Below the pieces are notes generated by a model. That model did not search any database. It was given only the letters and a program-made list of their open reading frames with translations, and was not told where the DNA came from. The position numbers were made by a program, and so were the translations under genes. From contig NZ_CP098502.1 of NCBI RefSeq assembly GCF_024220175.1, positions 4,840,514 through 4,904,513 of the forward strand: a stretch of 64,000 bases of DNA, in the 5' to 3' direction. Positions 1 to 8,330 of the stretch are shown here, in pieces. How positions within the stretch are numbered: position 1 is the first letter of the stretch; each line of letters opens with the position of its first letter. The stretch comes from Paraconexibacter antarcticus. GTDB lineage: Bacteria; Actinomycetota; Thermoleophilia; Solirubrobacterales; Solirubrobacteraceae.

Positions 1-250
1 GGTGCCACAGGTCGTGATCGGCGGGCGGGCGATCGGTGGGGCAGATCAGCTTGCCCGACTGGACCGGCTCGGCGTCCTCACGGCACTCGTCGCCGGCGAC
101 GCACTCCCGATCATGCGGGTGCGGCGCCGGCGTCTGGCGCGTACGTCCGGCCGCTGGGTGGCCGATCTCTACGACGCGGCAGGCCAGCGCGTGGCGCGAG
201 GCACCGGGAGAGATCGCGATGAGGCCTGCACGGCGGTCCGGGGCGAGTAG
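1..250 (+). CDS. Glutaredoxin, C-terminal part (5' end outside window)
   Basis: The frame is open from the window edge. Its first residues, VPQVVIGG, followed by IGGADQLARLD, match the cis-proline and glutathione-binding stretch of glutaredoxins (family pattern TVPQVFIGG then IGGxDDL). About 82 residues are present, so the N-terminal CxxC half lies before base 1. After the family core there is a basic tail of about 45 residues that I do not recognise. The expected role is glutathione- or mycothiol-linked dithiol exchange in the cytoplasm. It converges on the ABC importer operon that follows. Confidence 0.7.
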   Translation, partial: VPQVVIGGRAIGGADQLARLDRLGVLTALVAGDALPIMRVRRRRLARTSGRWVADLYDAAGQRVARGTGRDRDEACTAVRGE

Positions 251-274
251 CCGTCCCCGCTTGGCGACCGGGCG

Positions 275-1261
275 TCAGCGCTGTTCGTGGTCCACGACCC
301 GGGGCGGCACGCGCCAAAGCCGCTCGCCGGGCAGGACGATGCCGACCTCGTCACCGACGCGCGGGGTCTCGTGAGGGGCGACATGCGCGGTGATCGATCG
401 CCCGTCGCAGTCCACGATCACCCGCACGTGATCGCCGGCGTACGTGGTCTCGATCACCCGTCCGCGCAGCTCACCCTCATCGGCCAGGACGACGTGCTCG
501 GGGCGGATGGCGAGCGTCGCGTCGCCATCCGGGAGGAGGTTGGTCGTCCCGAAGAATCGAGCGACGGCGGCGCTGACCGGGCGCTCGAAGAGCCCGCGTG
601 GTTCGTCGTGCTGGACGATGCGGCCCTCGAGCATTAGCGCAATGTGGTCGCCGAGCTCGGCGGCCTCGTTGCGGTCGTGCGTGACGACCACCGTCGTCAG
701 GCCACGATCACGCTGGATCGTGCAGATCAGTCGGCGCAGCGCGCCGCGCCGGTTGGGGTCCAGCGCCCCCAGTGGCTCGTCGAGGAGCAGCAACTGCGGA
801 GCTGCGGTCAGGGCGCGCGCCAGCGCGATGCGCTGCTGCTCGCCGCCTGACAGACCTTGCACCCGTCGCCGCGCGAGGGCGGCCAGACCGACCTCCTCAA
901 GGTGTGCGGCCGCCACGCGGCGTCGCTCCTGCTTGCGCATGCCCGCGGCGCGCAGCGGAAGCGCGATGTTGTCGAGCACATCCAGATGCGCCAGCAGACG
1001 AGGTTCCTGAAACACGACGGCGATCTTCCGCCGATGCGGCGCCAGACCGTCGATACGGCGCCCGCCGAGCTGGACCCGGCCGCCGTCCAGCGGCTCCAGA
1101 CCGGCGATGGCGCGCAGCAGCGTCGTCTTGCCTGCTCCTGACGGGCCGACAAGCACGGTGCGCGTCCCCGCCGGGACGTCCAGCGACAATCCCCGCAGGA
1201 TCGGAGGGCCGCCGCCGGGAGAGACAGCGATCTCGGTGCAGCGCAGCCCGTGATCGCTCAC
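275..1261 (-). CDS. ynjD: ABC importer ATP-binding protein, YnjD-like with TOBE domain
   Basis: A 328-residue ATPase of an importer. Visible motifs are Walker A GPSGAGKTT (residues 39-47), Q-loop Q85, signature LSGGEQQR (137-144), Walker B LLLLDEP (157-163) and the H-loop in VTHDRNEA. Residues from about 240 onward form a TOBE-like regulatory domain containing AIRPEHV. It is the last gene of a minus-strand operon after two permeases and a binding protein, and its start overlaps the preceding permease stop by 4 bases. The YnjB-type binding protein in the same operon ties it to the YnjBCD family, whose substrate is not firmly established. I therefore do not assign a solute. Confidence 0.9.
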   Translation of the reverse strand: MSDHGLRCTEIAVSPGGGPPILRGLSLDVPAGTRTVLVGPSGAGKTTLLRAIAGLEPLDGGRVQLGGRRIDGLAPHRRKIAVVFQEPRLLAHLDVLDNIALPLRAAGMRKQERRRVAAAHLEEVGLAALARRRVQGLSGGEQQRIALARALTAAPQLLLLDEPLGALDPNRRGALRRLICTIQRDRGLTTVVVTHDRNEAAELGDHIALMLEGRIVQHDEPRGLFERPVSAAVARFFGTTNLLPDGDATLAIRPEHVVLADEGELRGRVIETTYAGDHVRVIVDCDGRSITAHVAPHETPRVGDEVGIVLPGERLWRVPPRVVDHEQR

Positions 1262-2025
1262 AACGGTCGCCTTCCGGCCCGAACGGTGAAGACCAGCGCC
1301 GCGGTCGCCGGGGCGAGGAACACGACGGCCAGCGTGGCGGCGACCTGTGGGTCGCTGCCGACGAACGGGAGCAGGACGACGGGCAGCATCGGTCGCCCGG
1401 CCCCGATGGCCAGGCTCGAGCCGTAGTCACTCCAGGACACCAGGAATCCCAGCAGTGCCGCGGCGGCGACCGTCGGGGCGGCGGCGGGGATGGTCACCAG
1501 ACGCAGCCGCCGCAGCGGCGGCAGGCCGCTGACGCTGCCCATCTCCTCGATCGCGGTCAAGCGCGGCCCGAACCCGGCCAGGAGCACGAGCGTCACGTAC
1601 GGCAGCACGACGGTGAGGTGGGCGGCCACCAGGCCCAACGTGGTGCCGTCCAGACCCAGGCGGATGAACCACTCCGTCAGCCCCGTCCCGACCGCGTAGC
1701 TTGGAACCAGCAGCGGCATCGCCAGCAGCAGGAACACGGGCGCGGGATGGCGCAGGCGCCGCTCCCCGAGCACCCGCGCGGCCGGCCACGCGATCACCAG
1801 GGCCGCGACCACGGTCAACAGCGCCACCTCGGCCGAGTTCGCGAACGCCGACCCCGTGTCCGCGCCCAGGGCGATCCGGACCCCGCGCAGCCCGAATCGC
1901 TGAGGCAACAGCGCCGGTGAGCGCCACTCGTCAGCGAACGCGCGCACCACGAGCGCCAGCAGCGGGGCCACCAGCGCCACGCCGGCGAGCCCGGCGAGCC
2001 CGGGCCGATGGCGTCGCCTAACCAC
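1258..2025 (-). CDS. ABC importer permease (second subunit)
   Basis: A 255-residue inner-membrane permease with about six hydrophobic segments. It has the binding-protein-dependent permease signature near EEMGSVSGLPPLRRLRLVTIP, the EAA-type loop that docks on the ATPase. Its start overlaps the upstream permease end by 8 bases and its end overlaps the ATPase start by 4, so the operon is tightly coupled. In enterobacterial YnjC the two permease halves are fused into one protein of roughly 500 residues. Here they are two separate genes. Confidence 0.88.
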   Translation of the reverse strand: MVRRRHRPGLAGLAGVALVAPLLALVVRAFADEWRSPALLPQRFGLRGVRIALGADTGSAFANSAEVALLTVVAALVIAWPAARVLGERRLRHPAPVFLLLAMPLLVPSYAVGTGLTEWFIRLGLDGTTLGLVAAHLTVVLPYVTLVLLAGFGPRLTAIEEMGSVSGLPPLRRLRLVTIPAAAPTVAAAALLGFLVSWSDYGSSLAIGAGRPMLPVVLLPFVGSDPQVAATLAVVFLAPATAALVFTVRAGRRPL

Positions 2026-2872
2026 CTTGCGGGTCCTTTGCCGCGCGCACAGCGAGCGCCGCGAGCACGATCGACGCAGCGGCGCTCACCAGCAGCGCGG
2101 CGGCGGCGACGCTCGGCCCGGAGATGAGGTCGGCGTCCGAGCGCTGCAACGCGTACTCGGCAACGGTCGGCGGATAGGACGGCCCGAGGGCCAGCGGAAC
2201 CTCGAACGCACCCGCGACGTACGCGAACACGACGATGCACCCGACCACCAGCGGCCCGCGGATCGTCGGCCACAGCACCCATCGCAGTCGCTGCGCCGGT
2301 GATACGCCGACCGCGGCCGCCGCCTCGTCGCGTTCGCGGTAGCCCTGCCCCATCGCGCTGAGGAGCAGCACGACGAGAAACGGCACCTCCTTGTAGATAT
2401 AGACGAGCACGACCCCTGCTCCGGCACGGTCGTGGACCACGTCGAACGGGAGGCCGCCGAGGATGCGCTCGGCCAGTCCACCGGGCGCCAGCCAGAGCAC
2501 CGCGACGGTCGCCACCAACAGGTGCGGCACCGGAACCGGAGCCGCAAGCAGCGCCCGCACCACGGTGCCGCTGCGCCGCGCGGCCAGGGCGACGAGCACG
2601 GCGAGCAGGGCAGCCAGGCCGGTGCTCAGCACCGCGGTTCTCAACGTGAACGCGACGGCGTCGTGGAACTCGGAGTCATGCAGGAGCGTCGACCACGCGC
2701 CGGCGCCGGCGTGCCCGCCGAGGGGTGTCACGCTCGTCCGCACCGCGCCGGCCATCGCGCCACCGAACAGCACGAGCATCACCAGGACGGCCGGGGCGAG
2801 CATCAGCCGGTCGCGAGCGGCGCGGCCTCGAAGCGACACCACCGGCACTAGCGCAGGATCTCGCGCGTCCAC
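2018..2872 (-). CDS. ABC importer permease (first subunit)
   Basis: A 284-residue permease with an N-terminal cytoplasmic stretch and about six transmembrane segments. Its EAA-type loop is seen at RDEAAAAVGVSPAQRLRWVLWP. It pairs with the following permease to form the translocation channel. Its start lies 25 bases inside the 3' end of the substrate-binding protein gene. The order binding protein, permease, permease, ATPase is the usual importer layout. Confidence 0.88.
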   Translation of the reverse strand: MDARDPALVPVVSLRGRAARDRLMLAPAVLVMLVLFGGAMAGAVRTSVTPLGGHAGAGAWSTLLHDSEFHDAVAFTLRTAVLSTGLAALLAVLVALAARRSGTVVRALLAAPVPVPHLLVATVAVLWLAPGGLAERILGGLPFDVVHDRAGAGVVLVYIYKEVPFLVVLLLSAMGQGYRERDEAAAAVGVSPAQRLRWVLWPTIRGPLVVGCIVVFAYVAGAFEVPLALGPSYPPTVAEYALQRSDADLISGPSVAAAALLVSAAASIVLAALAVRAAKDPQGG

Positions 2873-4026
2873 CGGCGCTCGAGCGGCGCGACGGCCGATG
2901 CGGGCATCTCCGCGACAGTCTGGCCCAGATCGGCGAGCAGGTAGCGGTTGACAGCGGCCTGAGTGAACAGACGCCGTTGCGCGCCCAGCCGACCGATATC
3001 GAGCACCGTCGGGTTTCCGAGCGATCTCGGGTCGAGCTTGGCGGCCTGCAGTCGAGGGCTCAGCAGCAGGTTCGCCACGACCTCCGCGCCGGCGGGATCA
3101 GCGGCATTGGCGGGGATCGCGACGAACGACGTGTTCTGCAGCGATCGCTCCCCCAGCGCGAACGGGCGCGCGGAGGCCGCGAACTGCCCCTTGCGAACCG
3201 CGGAAGCGACGAACGCAGCGTCATAGGACATCGCGAAGTCGACCTGGCCGTTGCCGAACAGCGTGTCGAGTTCGGCCTCCGTCTTCGGGTAGGTCGTGCC
3301 GTGTCGCCAGAGGTACGGCTTGAGCTGCTTGAGGTAGGCAAAGCCGCCATCCTCGCCCTTGGCCTGGACGACCTGCCGCACGAACGCCGATCCGGTGAAG
3401 TCCGGCGGCGCTGGATAGGTCACGCGCCCCGGATGCGCCTCTGCGTACGCCAGCAGCGCGTCAAGGCTCTGTGGGGGCGTCGGAGTCTTGGCGGTGTCAT
3501 AGGCATAGACGAACGCCGCCTTCTGCCAGGGCGATTCCTGCCCGTCGACCGGCACCTGAAAGTCACGTGCGATCGCCGGATCAGCCTGATCGACGTAGCG
3601 GCGGGCGTTCGGGAGCCCCGTGGCCCAGTCGTGTCGCCACAGGTCAGCCCTCTTGCCGTCGGCGAAGTTCTCGCCGTTGATCCAGATCAGATCCACCGCG
3701 CCGCCCGACGTCTTGCCGGCGCGCCGTTCGGCGACCACGCGCTTGAGCGCGTCGGCGGTGTCGGCGATCGGCACGCGCCTGATCGTGACCCCGAGCTTGC
3801 GTGCCGCCGGGGCGACGACGTCGTCGACGTAGCTGTTGACGCGGTCATCGCCGCCGTACATCCACCAGCGCACCGTGTGGCCTCGCGCGGCGTGCTCGAG
3901 ACCGGCGAACCCGCCGGCGGCGTCACCAGCGGGCGCAGCAGCGGGGCTTTCGCCACCGCAGGCGGCCAGGATCACGGACACGCCGGCAGTCATCGCCACC
4001 GCGGCGAGTCGAGTTGCTCGAATCAT
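2848..4026 (-). CDS. ynjB: YnjB-family ABC substrate-binding lipoprotein
   Basis: A lipoprotein of about 392 residues with signal peptide and lipobox LAAC just before CGGESP, so the mature protein is anchored outside the membrane. The body matches my memory of Escherichia coli YnjB: WWMYGGDDRVNSYVDD, AVDLIWINGENFADGK and VTYPAPPDFTGSAF are the YnjB-type stretches. A GTG six bases upstream (4032) is an alternative start. I chose the ATG because it directly begins a normal basic signal n-region. It is the first gene of the importer operon. The substrate is unknown. Confidence 0.85.
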   Translation of the reverse strand: MIRATRLAAVAMTAGVSVILAACGGESPAAAPAGDAAGGFAGLEHAARGHTVRWWMYGGDDRVNSYVDDVVAPAARKLGVTIRRVPIADTADALKRVVAERRAGKTSGGAVDLIWINGENFADGKRADLWRHDWATGLPNARRYVDQADPAIARDFQVPVDGQESPWQKAAFVYAYDTAKTPTPPQSLDALLAYAEAHPGRVTYPAPPDFTGSAFVRQVVQAKGEDGGFAYLKQLKPYLWRHGTTYPKTEAELDTLFGNGQVDFAMSYDAAFVASAVRKGQFAASARPFALGERSLQNTSFVAIPANAADPAGAEVVANLLLSPRLQAAKLDPRSLGNPTVLDIGRLGAQRRLFTQAAVNRYLLADLGQTVAEMPASAVAPLERRWTREILR

Positions 4027-4142
4027 CGGCACTCAGACCCATACCGTCCGGCAACGATTCACCCGCCGCGCACCGTCGCCGCGCCACGACGGTCCAAGCA
4101 GGAAAGGCCCGCAGTCGAAGCCGTCCGTCAGGATCGTCAACC

Positions 4143-4424
4143 GTGCCGTCACGCTCACCGCGACTTCAACAGATCAGCGAGGCCCTCGCGTACTGCGCGC
4201 GGCCCGAACACCTGCGGCGAACCCTCCGCATCGCCTTCGTCGTCGGGCTCCTGCTCACTGCCGTCAATCAAGGGTCGGTCATCCTCGGAGGCGACGCGAG
4301 CACATTGACCTGGGTGCGCAGCGCGGCGAACTTCATGATCCCCTTCGTCGTCTCGAACCTCGGGCTGCTCGGCGGGCGCCCGCGACCGGCGACCCCCGAG
4401 GCAACGAGTACGGTCGACCAATGA
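4143..4424 (+). CDS. nrtS: NrtS-like nitrate/nitrite transporter small membrane protein
   Basis: From GTG 4143 the product is 93 residues, the usual NrtS size. The family core is clear: HLRRTLRIAFVVGLLLTAVN, then NQGSVILGG, then TWVRSAANFMIPFVVSNLGL, giving two transmembrane helices. The open frame extends upstream to 4014, but that extension is basic, low complexity and lies over the divergent binding-protein promoter. AGGA lies about 10 bases before GTG 4143. The TGA stop overlaps the ATG of the next gene (ATGA), so the two are probably translated together. NrtS proteins are reported to aid nitrate/nitrite uptake. That activity here is inferred from family membership only. Confidence 0.75.
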   Translation: MPSRSPRLQQISEALAYCARPEHLRRTLRIAFVVGLLLTAVNQGSVILGGDASTLTWVRSAANFMIPFVVSNLGLLGGRPRPATPEATSTVDQ

Positions 4425-5341
4425 CCAGCGCCGATGTCGTGGAGGCCCATCGGGCTGCGGGCCGTCAGTTCCGGGCGGCCGGGGTGCAGGGCTTTGTCCG
4501 CGAGGCCGGCAGCGGAGAGACGGTGCTGTGCATGCACGGCGTCCCCGCATCGTGCTTCCTGTACCGCAAGGTCCTCGACGAACTCGAAGGTCGCGGCCTG
4601 CGCGGGGTCGCCTTCGATCTACCGGGCCTCGGCCTGGCCGCCCGGCTCGAGGACTTCGACTACACGTGGACGGGGCTCGGCGCCTACTGCGCCGCCGCAG
4701 TCGACGCGCTCGCCATCGACCGCTTCCACCTCGTCGTCCACGACATCGGCGGTCCGGTCGGCTTCGAACTGGCGAGGATCATGCCCGAGCGCATCAGATC
4801 GCTCACGATCCTCAACACGATCATCGACGTCGCCGACTTCAAACGGCCATGGTCGATGGAACCCTTCGCCCGCCGCGGCGTCGGCGAGCTGTATCTGAGG
4901 GCGCTGTCCAAGCCCGCCTTCCGGCTGCTGATGACCCTCCAAGGGGTCGACGATCGCAGCACCGTAGCCAACGACGACCTGGACGCCTACGTCGACCTGC
5001 TCAAGCACCGGGACGGCGGCCGCGCCTTCCTGAAGATCATGCGCGGCTTCGAGCGCACGAACCTCAAGCAGGAGCAATACCGCGCCGTCGTCGCAAGCGA
5101 CGCCTACCCTGTCCAGGTCATCTGGGGCGACCGCGACCCGGCGCTGAAGCTCGCCGTACACGGCGAGATCGCCCGACGAGCAGCAGGCCTCGAAATGGTC
5201 CACCGGCTTCCGGCGAAGCACTTCCTGCAAGAGGACCAAGCACCCGCGGTCGCTGAACTCATCGCACGGTTCGTGACGGCTGAGGGAGCGTTGGCAGACG
5301 AGCGTTCAGCGCAGGCCGCGCCGCCGCCGCGAGGCGAGTAG
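4421..5341 (+). CDS. Alpha/beta hydrolase, haloalkane-dehalogenase-like
   Basis: A 306-residue alpha/beta hydrolase. The oxyanion-hole HG occurs at residues 39-40 (LCMHGVP). The nucleophile elbow VVHDIGGPVG places Asp108 where dehalogenases and some epoxide hydrolases carry aspartate rather than serine. The likely acid is Asp239 (WGDRDPAL) and the base His267 (AKHFLQED). This supports a haloalkane or haloacid dehalogenase-type ester mechanism, but substrate cannot be read from sequence. It starts inside the NrtS stop codon. A low-complexity tail of about 15 residues ends the protein. Confidence 0.82.
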   Translation: MTSADVVEAHRAAGRQFRAAGVQGFVREAGSGETVLCMHGVPASCFLYRKVLDELEGRGLRGVAFDLPGLGLAARLEDFDYTWTGLGAYCAAAVDALAIDRFHLVVHDIGGPVGFELARIMPERIRSLTILNTIIDVADFKRPWSMEPFARRGVGELYLRALSKPAFRLLMTLQGVDDRSTVANDDLDAYVDLLKHRDGGRAFLKIMRGFERTNLKQEQYRAVVASDAYPVQVIWGDRDPALKLAVHGEIARRAAGLEMVHRLPAKHFLQEDQAPAVAELIARFVTAEGALADERSAQAAPPPRGE

Positions 5342-5754
5342 CCGCGGTCGTCTAGGTCTGGCGCACCGCCTTCGGGCTACTCCGTTGCGCGCCGAAGCGG
5401 GCGCGCGAGGCCCGCGGCCCTCCGAAAGCGCTCACACACGAGATCCTGGTCGGGCACGACGCGGGCGCGGAGGGAGCGCTCGGCCATGACCGCCCGCACC
5501 GACCGCTCGAGTCACCGTGCATGAGCGGCCCGGCAGGTCCTCGGCGCTGCCCGCTGCGCCTACCACTGGCGACTCCCGAACTGACGCACCGGCAGCAGCG
5601 TCGCCGTGCGATCGACACGTTGAGCATGCGGTCGAACATGCTGCGGGTCGAGCGTGATCCGTTCGGTTGCCGTGCTCGCTAGGTCGAGTGTCACGCCGGT
5701 GGCAGCAGGGCCGCCGGCAGCGTCGAGCGAACGCTCGCAACCCAGGGGTCACCT
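5342..5754. other. 413-base intergenic stretch with only short decayed frames
   Basis: I see no complete gene here. The minus strand carries a short open stretch (about 5500 down to 5363) that ends in an Arg-rich segment and starts at an internal ATG after a stop. It has actinobacterial codon bias but no family I can name, so it may be a remnant. The bases just before 5755 contain an AGGGG ribosome-binding site for the next gene. Confidence 0.4.
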
Positions 5755-7806
5755 ATGCACCGCCCATCGTGGACCGCCGCCGTCTTAACCGCTGCGGCCG
5801 CCGCCGGCCTCGGAACGAGCGCGGCAGCACAGGCGTCGACCGCCGATCGGATCCTCGCCACCAGGCCCCCGGTGCTGCTGCACCCGATGGTCCGCGCCAC
5901 GGCGAACGTCCTGGCCGACAACACGATCGGCCTGCTCGCGCCGCGCTCGCGCCCGACCACCGGCGGGCCCGACGTGAACGGGACCTTCGGCACTCCGTTC
6001 GCCGAGCCCACCGTCGGGGGCCGCACGACCGGCGCGAAGTGCATCACCGCACCGACGCCCAACGGCGGCGCGAAGGGTCCGTCCGCGCAGGTCTGCAAGC
6101 CCGCCGCCGGCACGCTCGTAAACCTCCCGAACGGCAAGATCCTCTACTGGGACGCGCTCGAGGGCACGGAGAACAACACGTTCTCGATCGTCGCCGAGGG
6201 CGGCGCGACGTTCACGAACGACAGCACCCGGCTGCTCACCGGGGCGGCGACCAGCACGCCGCGGTGGTCGGCGCCCAGCCCCTACGACGGCGGTGCGAAC
6301 CCCGCCGGCAACCCCGGGCGGCCGCTGATCCCCGGCCTACAGACCTCCGAGACCTACAACGACGGCGCCCTCTTCGGCAGCCACCAGTCCTTCCTGCCCG
6401 ACGGCCGGCTCCTCGTGCAGGGCGGCACGGACTACTCCCTGGACCCGGGGGTGGACGGCATCCCGTTCGGCGCCGTGGAGCTCACCGGACTGAAGGCCAC
6501 GCGCATCTACGACCCCAAGACGAACACGTTCACGCAGACGGGCGACTCGGCCTACCGTCGCTGGTATCCCACCCTCGTGGAGACCGGCGAGGGCCGCTAC
6601 ATCGACTTCAGCGGCGTGGGGAAGCTCCTCAAGCCGATCTATCCCGACTCCCCCAAGGACTCGCTGACCAACGTCAAGCAGGTCGAGCAGTTCGATCCCG
6701 GCACCGCGAAGTGGACGACGTTCCCCACACGCGCCGACTACGACCTGCCGCTGTACCCGCGGATGAGCCTGCTCCCCGACGGTCACGTCTTCTACAACGC
6801 CGCCGGCCAGGACTTCAACCCCTTCGGCCAGTCCATCGGCGAGACCAACTGGAACGACCTCGCCGCCTTTGACCCCAAGACCGCGACCTGGCACAAGCTC
6901 GGCCTGGCCAATACCGCGACGCCCCTGGCCCCCGGATTCCGCGGCTCCACCTCCAGCACGCTGCTCCCGCTCAAGCCCGACGTGAACGGCCGCTACACCA
7001 AGGCCAGCTACCTGACCGCCGGCGGCGTCCTGCTGCCCTCACCGGGAAGCTACTTCGCCACCAGCCAATCCTCCATCACCACGGTCGACACGACAGACGG
7101 CAAGGACCGCGTCACCCAGAAGAAGACGGGCTCCCTCAACCAGGTGCGTTGGTTCGGCCAGAACATCCTGCTCCCGACCGGTGAGGTCGTCGTCTTCAGC
7201 GGCGGCGACAAGGACGAGGTCGTCGGGCCCGGGACGGAGTTCCCCGTACAGCAGGCCGAGCTCTTCAATCCGGTGACCCGCGCGTGGAAGCCGATCGCGA
7301 CCGCCCACAACCCCCGCACGTATCACAACACCGCCGTCCTGCTCCCCAGCGGCGAGGTGCTCGTCGGCGGCCACGCCACCATCTCCACCGCCTACCTCAA
7401 CAACACCACGCTGCCCGGAGGCTTCGCTCCCCACGACGGCCGCGACCCGTCCTTTGAGGTGTTCAAGCCGCCGTACCTCTTTCGCGGCCCCCGGCCCAAC
7501 ATCGCAAAGGCCGCAGCCAAGCTGCGCTACGGCCACGCCACCGTGATCACCATGGCCACCGCCCGGCAGGCGGCCACCATCGACTCGGTGAATCTCGTGC
7601 GCAACTCAGCCATCACGCATATCGTCGACGCCGACCAGCGCACCATCCAGCTGCGCGTCATCTCCCACCGAGGCCGCCGCGTGAAGCTCGCCGGCGTCCC
7701 GGACGGAAACGTCGCACCCCCCGGCCCCTACATGCTGTTTGTCAACGCCACCAGTCCCCGCGGCCCGATCCCCTCCACCGCCAAGCAGCTGCTCGTCGGC
7801 CCCTGA
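5755..7806 (+). CDS. Secreted galactose-oxidase/glyoxal-oxidase-like kelch protein with DUF1929, lacking the cofactor Cys
   Basis: A 683-residue exported protein with a signal peptide (about residues 1-25). A seven-bladed kelch-type propeller follows, with strands such as SFLPDGRLLVQGG, MSLLPDGHVFYNA and AVLLPSGEVLVGG. The C-terminal DUF1929 early-set domain contains FEVFKPPYLF, ITHIVDADQR and PPGPYMLF. Copper-ligand equivalents are visible: WYPT for Tyr272, TYHN for Tyr495-His496, and THIVDADQR for His581 of fungal galactose oxidase. The cysteine that forms the Tyr-Cys cofactor should lie in the motif that here reads LFGSHQSFL, and it is glycine. The only two cysteines of the protein lie near the N terminus. 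Radical oxidase activity is therefore doubtful, and binding or structural roles are possible. Confidence 0.82.
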   Translation: MHRPSWTAAVLTAAAAAGLGTSAAAQASTADRILATRPPVLLHPMVRATANVLADNTIGLLAPRSRPTTGGPDVNGTFGTPFAEPTVGGRTTGAKCITAPTPNGGAKGPSAQVCKPAAGTLVNLPNGKILYWDALEGTENNTFSIVAEGGATFTNDSTRLLTGAATSTPRWSAPSPYDGGANPAGNPGRPLIPGLQTSETYNDGALFGSHQSFLPDGRLLVQGGTDYSLDPGVDGIPFGAVELTGLKATRIYDPKTNTFTQTGDSAYRRWYPTLVETGEGRYIDFSGVGKLLKPIYPDSPKDSLTNVKQVEQFDPGTAKWTTFPTRADYDLPLYPRMSLLPDGHVFYNAAGQDFNPFGQSIGETNWNDLAAFDPKTATWHKLGLANTATPLAPGFRGSTSSTLLPLKPDVNGRYTKASYLTAGGVLLPSPGSYFATSQSSITTVDTTDGKDRVTQKKTGSLNQVRWFGQNILLPTGEVVVFSGGDKDEVVGPGTEFPVQQAELFNPVTRAWKPIATAHNPRTYHNTAVLLPSGEVLVGGHATISTAYLNNTTLPGGFAPHDGRDPSFEVFKPPYLFRGPRPNIAKAAAKLRYGHATVITMATARQAATIDSVNLVRNSAITHIVDADQRTIQLRVISHRGRRVKLAGVPDGNVAPPGPYMLFVNATSPRGPIPSTAKQLLVGP

Positions 7807-8118
7807 GGCGGCGGCCGCTCTCGGGCCACACCAGGGGCTCCCACGGGCTCGGGTTACGCCCGAACGCCCGAGCGACCGTCGATAGGAACCGAAGCGTGCC
7901 GCCTCCAAGAAGCGCAATGATGACGGGCGGCGAGCGGCGTTCAGCTGGCGCGCCTGATGATCGTAACCTCCGGCGAAACCGGCAGGTCGCCAGCGGCTAC
8001 AAGCGAGGCACCGGGATCCGGGCGAACCTTCGACAAGCGCTTCAATCACCCAACTGGTCTTCGTCCGCTACGCCATCTGCTACTCCGCACACGGCTATCG
8101 GATGAGGCCCACAACGGC

Positions 8119-8144
8119 CGAGAGCCCTTGAACAAGGGCTCTCG
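8119..8144. terminator. 12-bp perfect hairpin
   Basis: The arms CGAGAGCCCTTG (8119-8130) and CAAGGGCTCTCG (8133-8144) are perfect reverse complements with two unpaired bases. The hairpin sits immediately 3' of the minus-strand tRNA-Asp fragment, where the terminator of the original tRNA transcript would be. No clear T-run follows on either strand. Confidence 0.55.
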
Positions 8145-8149
8145 TGGAG

Positions 8150-8192
8150 CGGGAGCGACGGGACTCGAACCCGCGACCTCCGGCGTGACAGC
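8150..8192 (-). other. 3' half of tRNA-Asp (GTC): attachment-site remnant
   Basis: Read on the minus strand, the bases give the anticodon arm with GTC, a variable region, the T-arm GCGGGTTCGAGTCCCGT and the acceptor strand CGCTCCC plus G. This matches the 3' half of actinobacterial tRNA-Asp (5' acceptor GGGAGCG). The 5' half is absent: the sequence from 8193 onward does not pair. A tyrosine integrase gene begins 139 bases further on. Half a tRNA beside an integrase is the standard mark of an integrated element's attachment site, with the intact tRNA expected at the other end. Confidence 0.75.
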
Positions 8193-8330
8193 CTGAGGAC
8201 AGACGTCCGGGAGGCGCAAGTACGGCCGTTAAAGCCCTAAAACAAAGACGTTTTCACGGCCAGCTGTGACTCACGCGCTACTCCGAGCGCTACTCCACCG
8301 CTACGCCGCCGCGCTATCATCTCGTACACG

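Noticed and set aside
772..1920. Plus-strand 382-codon frame over the ABC importer genes
   Set aside because: Low-complexity antisense shadow; both opposite genes have clear ABC motifs.
7957..8196. Plus-strand ORF ending GATGLEPATSGVTA
   Set aside because: This peptide is the known false translation of a tRNA 3' half; the bases are the tRNA-Asp fragment.
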